In this document: positions 1-6,855 of the stretch, one piece after another
Position numbering within the stretch: position 1 is the stretch's first letter
Layout: each line of letters opens with the position of its first letter
Assembly (NCBI GenBank): GCA_031275515.1
Contig: JAISOQ010000044.1
Span: forward strand, 1-14,976
Reading direction: 5' to 3'
Source: Treponema sp.
Lineage (GTDB): Bacteria; Spirochaetota; Spirochaetia; Treponematales; Breznakiellaceae
DNA length: 14,976 nucleotides
Translations under genes and position numbers: made by a program
Notes under the pieces: model-generated
What the model saw: only the letters and a program-made list of their open reading frames with translations
The model's database searches: none
Told to the model about the DNA's origin: nothing

Positions 1-1147
1 CGGAATTACTGTCGATGGAAAAATCCCGCACGTGGAGTTCGTAAATGACGGCATCCTGGGCGGCGCCGGAAAAGGCGGGCCGCTCGCCGGGGCGGAAATT
101 GGCCGGGTTTGTGGAGGCAAGATCAACAATGGCGCTCCGCTGACCGTTGGCGCTTACCGCCGTTGAATACGGGTCAACGCCGTAATTAACTTTGCCGCCG
201 GCGAATTCCACACGGTACATATAGTACTTACCCGCAAGGTCACCGTTTATTGTCCCGGACCATACGCCGGAAGCCCCGTCTTTCGTCATCGCCGTGAGGT
301 TAGCGGTCTCGTGACTGGTTACCTTTGCGCCGGAATAGACGCCCGCATCGTCGTAGAGGGCAATATCAACTTTCCGCGCGGCAGGCGACCAGACTTTAAA
401 ACCGCTGCCCGAAGCGCTGTAGGTAAGGCCCAAATCGTTTCCCGTGTATACAAAGGAGTCGAGAATTCTGCGCATGACAATGGGACGCTCGGCGAATCCG
501 CCGGATTCATCCCGCACGGTTATGAGGCGCGAAGGATCGGCGATGGGAGATTCGAGGGTGATAACAACCTGCTTTTCATTGCGGCCTTTTGCGGATGCGC
601 CCGCCAGTTTCTGACCGTCCGCATAAACAGCAAAAGTGTTGTGTTTTTTGGGCGCTTTAAGCAGACTTACCAGAACCTCTGTCGAGCTGTCCGCAGCAGC
701 GTACTGTATGGGCATCGAGCGGGTATCGGGCTTTTCTGTGTAGAGGACGGGATCGCCCTGGAGTATCCAGATTTCCCGGGCCCTGGTAAAGCGGTCATCG
801 CCGGTGTCTTTTTCCACCCAGTCGTTGCCGCCCCGGCTCTTCCGGATAATGACGCCAAATTCATTTACGGGGCCGGATTCAGGGATGTAGGCGGTAACGA
901 AACCGCTGCGATCCGGGCGGGAGAACTGGTATCCCGCGCCGTCCCCATTGGGGTCCGATGCCCAGACCCAGGCGTTCCAGCCGGCATAGTCTTTGCTGTA
1001 ACGATAATAATGGATGATAAGGGAATAGGGTCCGCCGGCGGCAACATCAGTGCTTGAACAGGAATTGAACGCCAGGAGGGATGCCGCAGCAAAAGCTATA
1101 ACAGCAAATACCGCGAAATCCTTTAAAACCCGATCTTTGAACATCAT
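1..1147 (-). CDS. pulA: Type I pullulanase lipoprotein, N-terminal 382 residues (3' end outside window)
   Basis: Likely a debranching enzyme that hydrolyses alpha-1,6 links in pullulan, starch or glycogen at the cell envelope. Seen: a hydrophobic N-terminus (about 10-29) ending in FNSC, a relaxed lipobox with Cys30; a CBM41 starch-binding module at about 42-140 with the GWNAWVW aromatic motif; a linker or N2-like region at 141-230; a CBM48/E-set module at about 236-345 containing VYTGNDLGLTYS and FKVWSPAA; then VIYELHVRDFSID at 367-379, the start of a GH13_14 barrel. The catalytic residues lie beyond base 1. Two adjacent ATGs (1147 and 1144) share the GGAG box; the longer form is given, but 1144 has better spacing. 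It lies downstream of the CBM41 lipoprotein operon behind a terminator, so it probably has its own promoter. Family assignment is firm; surface versus periplasmic location is inferred. Confidence 0.9.
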   Translation of the reverse strand, partial: MMFKDRVLKDFAVFAVIAFAAASLLAFNSCSSTDVAAGGPYSLIIHYYRYSKDYAGWNAWVWASDPNGDGAGYQFSRPDRSGFVTAYIPESGPVNEFGVIIRKSRGGNDWVEKDTGDDRFTRAREIWILQGDPVLYTEKPDTRSMPIQYAAADSSTEVLVSLLKAPKKHNTFAVYADGQKLAGASAKGRNEKQVVITLESPIADPSRLITVRDESGGFAERPIVMRRILDSFVYTGNDLGLTYSASGSGFKVWSPAARKVDIALYDDAGVYSGAKVTSHETANLTAMTKDGASGVWSGTINGDLAGKYYMYRVEFAGGKVNYGVDPYSTAVSANGQRSAIVDLASTNPANFRPGERPAFSGAAQDAVIYELHVRDFSIDSNS

Positions 1148-1248
1148 AATGCTCCAATTAAAAAGTCGGACATAGGGCCGGAGACTGTGGGCTTGGAGAC
1201 TCACCGTCAGGACGGCCTGTGCCGCGCAGGTTTGCCGATAAAAACAGC

Positions 1249-1260
1249 ATAACCGGTTAT
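1249..1260. promoter_or_regulatory. Perfect 12-bp palindrome upstream of the pullulanase gene
   Basis: ATAACCGGTTAT is its own reverse complement and lies about 100 bases upstream of the pullulanase start. On the minus strand it runs into TTATGCT, a possible -10 element, so it is placed like a repressor or activator site. No regulator gene is in the window and I did not find a second copy. The roughly 100-base leader after it contains a small hairpin at 1204-1215 (CCGTCAGGACGG). Confidence 0.35.
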
Positions 1261-1270
1261 AAGATAAAAA

Positions 1271-1400
1271 TCCAGCCGCCTCTCAGGGCTGAATAGGAGG
1301 GGGAATTATCCCCCCTCGTCCAATAAAAATCCGCAAAACAGCCCTGAAAGGGCCTTTTGCAAAGGGCCTTTAATCCGGGGCTTTGGCCCCGCCGGATAAT
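1271..1400. repeat. Hairpin-dense intergenic block between the CBM41 lipoprotein and pullulanase genes
   Basis: This stretch holds a 7-bp stem at 1297-1303/1311-1317 (GAGGGGG with CCCCCTC), two 11-bp direct copies of AAAGGGCCTTT (1347-1357 and 1361-1371), and a GGGGC/GCCCC hairpin at 1377-1381/1386-1390. The density of pairing elements resembles a dispersed intergenic repeat rather than a gene. A 64-codon open frame through it (1451-1257, minus) has no ribosome-binding site and largely encodes the repeat, so it is not called. Confidence 0.4.
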
Positions 1401-1412
1401 TACAACAAAAAA

Positions 1413-1470
1413 GAGGCTGTCCCAAAATCGTGCGCGCCGGCGCACAGTCAATTAGTTTTGGGACAGCCTC
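1413..1470 (-). terminator. Rho-independent terminator of the CBM41 lipoprotein operon
   Basis: A perfect 15-bp inverted repeat (GAGGCTGTCCCAAAA at 1413-1427, its complement at 1456-1470) encloses a 28-base loop that contains a further TGCGC/GCGCA stem. Read on the minus strand the stem is followed at once by TTTTTTGTTG. It begins 57 bases after the stop codon at 1527. The same stem sequence recurs in variant form elsewhere in the window, so this terminator also belongs to a repeat family. Confidence 0.8.
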
Positions 1471-1526
1471 AAAGATTCCGGCATTCAGTACGCCGGAATG
1501 GAATGTCGCCCATCAAAGAGCGGACA

Positions 1527-1934
1527 CTAACGGACCGGGGGTTTTTCCTCGTGAACCGCGGGGTCTCCGGAAATCAGCCAGATTTCCTTTACCCCTGCAA
1601 AACGGTCGTCCGCAATATCCTTGGATGTCCAGGAGTCGCCGCCTTCCCGCACGATAAAGCCGATTTCGATAACGTCTTCCGGCAGATATGCTGTCGTAGT
1701 AACGAAGCCGTCCGCGTCCGGCTCTCCGAAGGTGTAACCAGCGCCGTTGTCGTTGGGCTGGGCGGGCCATAGCCACAAATCCCAGCCGCTGTAATTACCG
1801 TCCGGGCGGAAATAATGAATGATCCAGGGACCGTCTTCACCATCTTCGGGGAGGGAGGCGCAGGATGCCATAGCCAGGGCGCAGAGAAGCGCCATAAGCG
1901 AAACCAGAACAATTCGTGAAATATTAGTTTTCAT
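1527..1934 (-). CDS. Small lipoprotein consisting of a single CBM41 starch-binding module
   Basis: A 135-residue protein with a signal peptide ending in LAMASC (Cys25), then one CBM41 (pullulanase-associated) domain at about 35-131 and no catalytic domain. The domain opens with GPWIIHYFRPDGNYSGW and carries the GWDLWLW aromatic cluster expected to stack on alpha-glucan; it ends in DDRF and EIWLISGDP. The same domain occurs in the pullulanase downstream and the larger lipoprotein upstream. AAGGAG lies about six bases before the ATG. It is the last gene before a strong terminator and follows the larger lipoprotein by 62 bases, so it is probably the third gene of that operon. Inferred role: an envelope-anchored protein that binds starch or maltodextrin. 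A chaperone-like or sensor role is possible. Confidence 0.85.
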   Translation of the reverse strand: MKTNISRIVLVSLMALLCALAMASCASLPEDGEDGPWIIHYFRPDGNYSGWDLWLWPAQPNDNGAGYTFGEPDADGFVTTTAYLPEDVIEIGFIVREGGDSWTSKDIADDRFAGVKEIWLISGDPAVHEEKPPVR

Positions 1935-1996
1935 GTTTTCTCCTTAGAAAACGTAATTAAAATGATAATCCGGGCATAGGCGCGGACTTTTGGAAC

Positions 1997-2821
1997 CTAT
2001 GGTTTTGCTTCGTAAACCTTAGTGTCCCCGGAGAACAGCAAAATTTCCCTTTTTTTGGTAAAACGGTCATTACCCTCTTGTTCCAACCAATCGCCTTTCC
2101 GTACGATAAAACCTATTTTGCTAACGTTTGCCGACAAAGACACTGTTGCGGTAACAAAGCCCTTCGCATCTGGCTCGCCAAAGGGATAACTGGCGCCCTC
2201 TCCTTTGGGCTCGGCGGGCCATACCCACATATTCCAGTCGCTGTAATTACCGTCCGGGCGGGAATAGTGAATGATCCAGGGCCCCGGCAACCCCAGTTGT
2301 ATGTAATCAATGCAGCCCCAATCAGTGGTCCAGACCTTGAGCGTATCACCACCCTTCAACTCTACCGGGTCGGCAGGAGCGATTAAATCTTTGTCGGAAT
2401 CCAGCTCCCATCCGTTATTGGGGGCAACTTCCGTTTCCCACACCGTATCACCGTCGTTCACCGTGAACTTTACCTGAAAGTCATCGGCTCCAGAAGCGTA
2501 CCGGAATTTCACGATATAGCTGCCGCTGGAAATGGAGTCCGGCAGGGTGATCGTGAAATAATTTGTTGCCCCATCGCCATCGGGATTGAGTTCATTCATG
2601 ACATTGCCAACACTGCCGGAACCTTTGGCCCCGTTATTCGTAACGCTGCCGCTGGGTACTCCATCTTCGGCCTGGATTATCTCTTCCTCCGGCTCGGGTA
2701 AAAGCTTAAGAGCCTCTTCCAGGGTTAAAAGATCATCGTGGGACTGCGGGCATCCTGCCAGCGCAAAGACCACAAACAACGCCGCAAGTGCAGCCAGGGT
2801 TTTAATAACTGTGTTTTTCAT
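1997..2821 (-). CDS. Two-module carbohydrate-binding lipoprotein (CBM6/35-like jelly roll plus CBM41)
   Basis: A 274-residue protein with a clear lipobox LAGC (Cys24), an acidic spacer (about 28-47), a galactose-binding-fold type module at about 48-178, and a CBM41 module at about 180-274. The first module has hallmarks of CBM6/CBM35 families: an IQAEDG opening, NYFTITLP, YIVKFRYASG and a closing DYIQLGLPG strand. The second begins GPWIIHYSRPDGNYSDW and has NMWVW. No catalytic domain is seen. The start is supported by AAGGGGG upstream. The stop of the barrel-protein gene lies 14 bases upstream, so the two are almost certainly co-transcribed. Inferred role: a starch-binding lipoprotein working with the outer-membrane barrel protein, comparable in logic to SusE/SusF but unrelated in sequence. 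The exact CBM family of the first module is uncertain. Confidence 0.82.
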   Translation of the reverse strand: MKNTVIKTLAALAALFVVFALAGCPQSHDDLLTLEEALKLLPEPEEEIIQAEDGVPSGSVTNNGAKGSGSVGNVMNELNPDGDGATNYFTITLPDSISSGSYIVKFRYASGADDFQVKFTVNDGDTVWETEVAPNNGWELDSDKDLIAPADPVELKGGDTLKVWTTDWGCIDYIQLGLPGPWIIHYSRPDGNYSDWNMWVWPAEPKGEGASYPFGEPDAKGFVTATVSLSANVSKIGFIVRKGDWLEQEGNDRFTKKREILLFSGDTKVYEAKP

Positions 2822-2835
2822 CGGTTCCCCCTTAC

Positions 2836-4670
2836 CTAGAAGTCCCAGCTCAGGCCAATACGGAAACAGGCCAAACCGGCCATGTCCTTGGGCGAGCCTA
2901 TCATATAATCACCAAAGTCAAGTTCCGCACGGTCGTTGTAGTCCTTATACGGTTTGGCGTTCCAGAAAAACTGCCCCCAGAAACGGGGGTTGCCAAAGCC
3001 GCGGAGTTCCTTGGTCATGCCCAGGAAGAAACCGAAAGGATCGTCGTGTTTGGCTACGCCGGGATTGCTGATGCGGATAAGCGCTCCGGTACTTACGCCG
3101 AACTGCCGGGGAAGTTTTACCGAAACACTGTAGCTGTTGAAGAAGTATTCGGTATCCTCGTTATCAAACCCGACGGTAAATTCGAGGCCCTGGAATACCG
3201 GGTTCAGGCGGCCCGTACTGAAACGAAAAGCGACATCGTTCACGATAACAGGCGACTCAACCGCATCAGTACCGGCGCCGCGTATAAATTTGTCATCCCC
3301 GGCGGTGTTGAATTTGAGCTTGGTGTAAATGTGGAATTTACTGTCAAAGCCCAGGAGCGGGGAAAGATTGTATTCCGCTTCCGGGTCCAGGAAAAGCTGG
3401 ACATTGTTAATGTCGGAATAGGGCGTGGGGGTGTCCTTGTTGGTGAAGGCGTTGCTGTAATAGGGGAAATCACGGCTAAAGACAAAGCTTGCGCCGGTCT
3501 TGCCCCAAACTTTGAGATTCCTGACGGGCGAGACAGAAGCGGACACATAAATCTGCTGGTTGTTCAGAATACCAAGGCTGTCGGTAAGGTGGTATTCGTC
3601 GTCCCACTGTTTCACGTACATCATGCCGGCCTGGGGGCCCCGGAGGGCATAGCCAAAACCAAGGTCAACAATGCCGACAGTATAGCCCAGGCGCAGGGCG
3701 GCGGCCATATTGTTGTAAAGGGCCGCGTCCGGATCGGTCTGGCTGACATCGGATGATGCCGGAGTATAGAACGACCGGATATTCACGGTGCTGTCCTGCG
3801 GCAAAGGTTCTTCGTAAGCTCCATAAATGTTGACCAGCGCGTTGGCGTCAATTTTAACGCCCATAACTTTAGTGGAATAGCCTGCGATAAAATCGTTTTC
3901 CAAAACGTCATCCAGGATTGTATCCCAGGTATTACCCCAGGCGCTGTTAAACTGGAAACCGATCTTGTGTTCCTGGTATTCGGCTTTGGCCAGTCCAAAA
4001 AAACCGTATTGCTGGCCCGATCTGTTGGCGCTTCGGTTGGGGGAAAGCCAGACATCCAGTTTGACATCGCCGATTTTCCGGAGCTTTTCGCCCGTCTTGA
4101 AAACCACGAAGCCGCCGTCGCCGTCGTAACCGCCATCCCAATTGTCGCCGTCCAGGGTGCGCCAGAGGCCCATCCAGTTACCCGGAATTTTGGCCCACTT
4201 ATAGCCAATCTGGGTATCAAGGTAGGAAGTCTGAAAGGTGATCCCCAGGTTGTCCAGCGTGGGTTTTGCTGCCTGGTCAATAGCTTTAAAAGGATTAGTA
4301 AAAAGATCGGTTAAATAATGCTGCGATCCGTCGGCAAAAGTCAGACCGTTATCAGCATTGTAATCGGAATTACGGTAAAGATTGTTGGAATCGTTTACTT
4401 CAAAGGCTTTAATTTCCATGAACATCTGCATACGGGGCAGAGCTTGTCCGGAAAACTTGAGATAACTTCTGGCATTGATGCCGGAATTGCGGGGAGTGAA
4501 ATCGTCAGCATCGAAATAATTTTCGAGCGACAGGTGAGACCAGGTCCCGAATTTCAATTGGGCCTGGACCCCCCCCCCCCCCCCCCCCATAAAAACACCG
4601 CGGTAAAAAACAGCAGTGTCAGGGTGGAGGACGACATTCGCCGGCGGCCCGGGTTAGAATGATTTGTCAT
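2836..4670 (-). CDS. Outer-membrane beta-barrel (porin-like) protein, frame broken at a poly-G tract
   Basis: A protein of about 611 residues if the frame is restored. It starts at ATG 4670 after AGAGGA and has a signal peptide: basic NPGRRR, hydrophobic LTLLFFTAVFLW, then a glycine run and VQA-QLKFG, a plausible signal peptidase I site. The body (about 577 residues) has amphipathic aromatic-rich strands with many Gly, Asn and Asp turns and ends IGLSWDF, the terminal Phe typical of BAM substrates. The 20-G tract joins the two halves: signal peptide and mature protein are in different frames, and 21 or 18 Gs would join them. An internal ATG at 4590 gives the body but no export signal or ribosome-binding site. 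It is first in an operon with two carbohydrate-binding lipoproteins, which suggests a maltodextrin porin. I recognise no named family with certainty. Confidence 0.75.
4569..4588 (-). repeat. Homopolymeric tract of 20 G (coding strand) at the signal-peptide end of the barrel-protein gene
   Basis: Twenty consecutive C on the plus strand, read as G on the coding strand. It encodes Gly codons between FTAVFLW and VQAQLK. With 20 Gs the signal peptide runs into SRPN and a stop; with 21 or 18 it joins the mature protein. Tracts of this length are prone to slippage in replication and to sequencing error. Confidence 0.95.
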
Positions 4671-4702
4671 ATTTGTTCCTCTTTTCTCCTCTGGATAGTT
4701 TT

Positions 4703-4738
4703 GGGCCTTCTCCCTGTTACCCATCCGGCAGAAGGCCC
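4703..4738 (-). promoter_or_regulatory. Hairpin in the leader of the barrel-protein operon
   Basis: A perfect 9-bp stem (GGGCCTTCT at 4703-4711 with AGAAGGCCC at 4730-4738) lies 33 bases upstream of the start codon at 4670. On the minus strand it is followed by AAAACTATCC, not a U tract, so it does not look like a terminator. It could affect mRNA stability or translation. An ATG at 4722 in frame with the signal peptide would add 18 residues but lies in the loop and is not preferred. Confidence 0.4.
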
Positions 4739-4799
4739 CCATAGTTTGTGTTACAGAACACTTTAAAACTACAGGTATGAAATCGATGCAAAAATTCCC

Positions 4800-4837
4800 G
4801 GCAGTTAAACTTTTTCCAAAACACCAGTATAACTGCC
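4800..4837. promoter_or_regulatory. Inverted repeat GGCAGTTA/TAACTGCC upstream of the barrel-protein operon
   Basis: An exact 8-bp inverted repeat with arms 4800-4807 and 4830-4837 and a 22-base AT-rich centre, 130-170 bases upstream of the start. It lies in the only stretch that can hold the operon promoter. A weak candidate (TTGCAT, 17 bases, TTTTAA on the minus strand) lies just downstream at about 4794-4766. A regulator site is plausible but unproven. Confidence 0.3.
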
Positions 4838-4865
4838 TGACCCGTCTTACAGGACAAAAACCTCC

Positions 4866-6731
4866 TTAATGTAAGGAAGACATGACGGACCGGTCAAAAA
4901 TCATGTCTTCCCGTAAATATGACTGCTGTCCCAAATCTGAAGTTTTGGGACAGCAGTTATGAAAAACCGCCAGGGTAAAAGGCGGTATTTCGCCGTTGTT
5001 AAGGGGCGCTGCGCTGAACACGTATTGCCCCGCTTCGCCGGCGGCTTCTACAGGGTTTTCCCCGGTATAGACCGCCCGCAGTGTGTTTTCCCCGCCGCCA
5101 ATAATCCAGCGGGAGACGCCGTTTTCAGCCTCGTACCGCATGGTACACGAGTTGATAAGGGCAATGTGTTTCTTTCTGAACGCGACAAGGTCCCTGAAAA
5201 AAGACAGAAGCTCCCGGTCCCGCCTGTTTTCGCCCCAAATCATGGGCTTGCGGCACTCCGGATCGCCGGATCCCGTCAGCCCCATCTCAGTACCGTAATA
5301 GAGACAGGGTGAACCGGGGAGCAGAAAGAGCAGGGTAAAGGCGTTCCGCAGGGCCGGTTTATCGCCCCCTGCCAGGGTTAAAGCCCGGGGGGTATCATGA
5401 GAGTCCAGCAGATTAAAGGCCAAACGGTTGTGGAGATCGCTGTACCGCCCCAAGGTCTGGAAAATCCGCCGGGTAAACTCCCCAGGCCCGATAGTTTTCC
5501 GCAGGAAAAAGTCGGCAATGGCAAAACCCGCAGGATAATTCATGACGGCGTTAAAATACCCCGGATTGAGCCAATTTGAGGCGTCGTGCCACATCTCCCC
5601 CAGAATATACAGGTCCTGCTTTGCCGCCCGTACTTCCCCGGCAAAGGCCCGCCAGAAATCAAAGGAAACCTCGTCGGAAACATCCAGCCGCCAGCCGTCG
5701 ATGCCGCACTCCCGAATCCAGTACACCGCCGCATCCAGCAAATACCGCCGGGCCTGGGGGTTCTCGGTGTTCCACTTGGGCATACGGGAACTCATGGCGA
5801 AGGCGTCAAAGGGTATTTTTTCCGGGTTCGAGTAACGGTCCTTCACGGGGAAACTATGGATATGAAAATAATTCCGGTAGACCGATTTTTCCTGGTTTTT
5901 AAGAACATCCTGCCAAAAGGGATGCCGTTCCCCAATATGGTTAAATACCCCGTCGAGGATCACCCGGATCCCCAGGGCGTGGGCGTCCTCCACCAGCCCT
6001 TTGAGGTCCTCCAGGGTCCCAAAATGTTCATCAATAGTAAAATAATCTTCCGTGTCGTATTTGTGGTTCGAGGGTGCCTTAAAAACCGGGTTCAGGAAGA
6101 TACCCGTTATCCCCAGGTCCCTGAGGTACCCCAGCTTTTGCCGTATCCCCGGCAGGTCTCCGCCGAAAAAGTTCGCCGTTTCCGGCTTGCCCCGTTCCCA
6201 GTCCGCCGTCCCGGGAGGCGAAAGGGAGGGGTCCCCGTTGCAGAACCGCTCAGGAAAAATCTGATACCACACCGTATCCTGCACCCACTCCGGCGCGGAA
6301 GGGGCGTCAACTTCGTGGATAAAGGGGAAGAAAAACTGGTTATAATTCTTTACCGCCCTTTCCAGAGTATAAGGTTCCAGGCCGTTTTCGGAAAAATAAT
6401 AATCCCCCGGCCCCGCCTTGATACGGAAACCGTATTTCAGCCGCCTCCTCAAGGGAAGCTCCAGCGCGGCCTGCCAGACTGCCGGCCCGGCGGCTTCTCC
6501 TGAAAGCTGTTTTTCCAGGGCTGTTTCCTGGTACTGCCAGCGATAGGTTTTCCCGGTCCTGGTGCAGCAAAAAGGATCACCGTAGATAAGGCTCACCGCA
6601 TCCGCCTCTCCGGACAAGACAAGCCGCAGAATCACTTTTCTGCTGTATTTATCATAATAGCAATAAGGCAGACATGCCTGATGATAAACCTGCGGGAAAC
6701 CGGCATCCATACTTCTAGCTTCCATGCTCAT
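4866..6731 (-). CDS. Cytoplasmic GH13 neopullulanase / cyclomaltodextrinase-type enzyme with CBM34-like N-terminus
   Basis: A 621-residue enzyme expected to cleave alpha-1,4 (and some alpha-1,6) bonds of maltodextrin, pullulan or cyclodextrins. An N-terminal CBM34-like domain (about 12-125) precedes the GH13 barrel, which begins near WYQIFPERF (155-163). Conserved regions: DGVFNH (260-265), MPKWN (317-321, the region V signature of the neopullulanase subfamily), GWRLD with nucleophile Asp350 and Glu354, acid/base Glu379 in ILGEM, and HD at 445-446. There is no signal peptide, so it is cytoplasmic. The last 30 or so residues after FTLAVFHN are encoded by two inverted repeats and look like an added tail. 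The start is uncertain because the nearest purine-rich box (AAAAAAGGAC) is far from ATG 6731; Met8 is an alternative. It follows the glucosidase gene by 124 bases and may be co-transcribed with it. Confidence 0.9.
   Translation of the reverse strand: MSMEARSMDAGFPQVYHQACLPYCYYDKYSRKVILRLVLSGEADAVSLIYGDPFCCTRTGKTYRWQYQETALEKQLSGEAAGPAVWQAALELPLRRRLKYGFRIKAGPGDYYFSENGLEPYTLERAVKNYNQFFFPFIHEVDAPSAPEWVQDTVWYQIFPERFCNGDPSLSPPGTADWERGKPETANFFGGDLPGIRQKLGYLRDLGITGIFLNPVFKAPSNHKYDTEDYFTIDEHFGTLEDLKGLVEDAHALGIRVILDGVFNHIGERHPFWQDVLKNQEKSVYRNYFHIHSFPVKDRYSNPEKIPFDAFAMSSRMPKWNTENPQARRYLLDAAVYWIRECGIDGWRLDVSDEVSFDFWRAFAGEVRAAKQDLYILGEMWHDASNWLNPGYFNAVMNYPAGFAIADFFLRKTIGPGEFTRRIFQTLGRYSDLHNRLAFNLLDSHDTPRALTLAGGDKPALRNAFTLLFLLPGSPCLYYGTEMGLTGSGDPECRKPMIWGENRRDRELLSFFRDLVAFRKKHIALINSCTMRYEAENGVSRWIIGGGENTLRAVYTGENPVEAAGEAGQYVFSAAPLNNGEIPPFTLAVFHNCCPKTSDLGQQSYLREDMIFDRSVMSSLH
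4875..4911 (-). terminator. Inverted repeat at the 3' end of the neopullulanase-type gene
   Basis: A perfect 11-bp stem (GGAAGACATGA at 4875-4885, its complement at 4901-4911) with a 15-base loop. It overlaps the last codons of the gene. The U tract after it on the minus strand is weak (TTACATTAAGG, with TTTTTG later), so termination is possible but not certain. Confidence 0.45.
4922..4957. repeat. Inverted repeat of the CTGTCCCAAA family inside the 3' end of the GH13 gene
   Basis: A perfect 14-bp stem (ACTGCTGTCCCAAA at 4922-4935, its complement at 4944-4957) with an 8-base loop. It shares the CTGTCCCAAA core with the terminator at 1413-1470. It is translated as part of the C-terminal tail of the neopullulanase-type protein, which suggests the element inserted at, or replaced, the original stop codon. 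Confidence 0.7.
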
Positions 6732-6855
6732 TGATTATTTACTGGTCCTTTTTTAACTCTATTCCGCCGCTGCCGGCTGAGGTGCATGATGCCTGACGTA
6801 TATGCTGATGACCTGTATACTATCCAGTTTATAAGCAAATTGTTTTTTTGCAAGC

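Noticed and set aside
311..1057. Long open frame on the plus strand opposite the pullulanase gene
   Set aside because: It is antisense to a gene with clear CBM41 and CBM48 domains; the translation has no recognisable domain and no ribosome-binding site.
1148..1250. Possible c-di-GMP-I riboswitch in the pullulanase leader (GGCAAACC and CTCCGGCC present)
   Set aside because: The conserved segments between these motifs and the required pairing do not line up with the known consensus, and no expression platform is visible.
1257..1451. 64-codon minus-strand open frame in the spacer before the pullulanase gene
   Set aside because: It starts inside the terminator hairpin, lacks a ribosome-binding site and mostly encodes repeat sequence.
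3046..3756. Plus-strand open frame opposite the barrel-protein gene
   Set aside because: Antisense to a coherent beta-barrel protein ending in a terminal Phe; no start signals.
4588..4590. ATG directly before the poly-G tract as the true start of the barrel protein
   Set aside because: It would give a protein starting with a Gly run and lacking any export signal or ribosome-binding site, while a good signal peptide lies just upstream in another frame.
5586..6503. Plus-strand open frame of about 305 codons opposite the neopullulanase-type gene
   Set aside because: Shadow of a GH13 gene with all catalytic motifs; rich in Pro and Arg as expected for antisense of GC-biased coding sequence.
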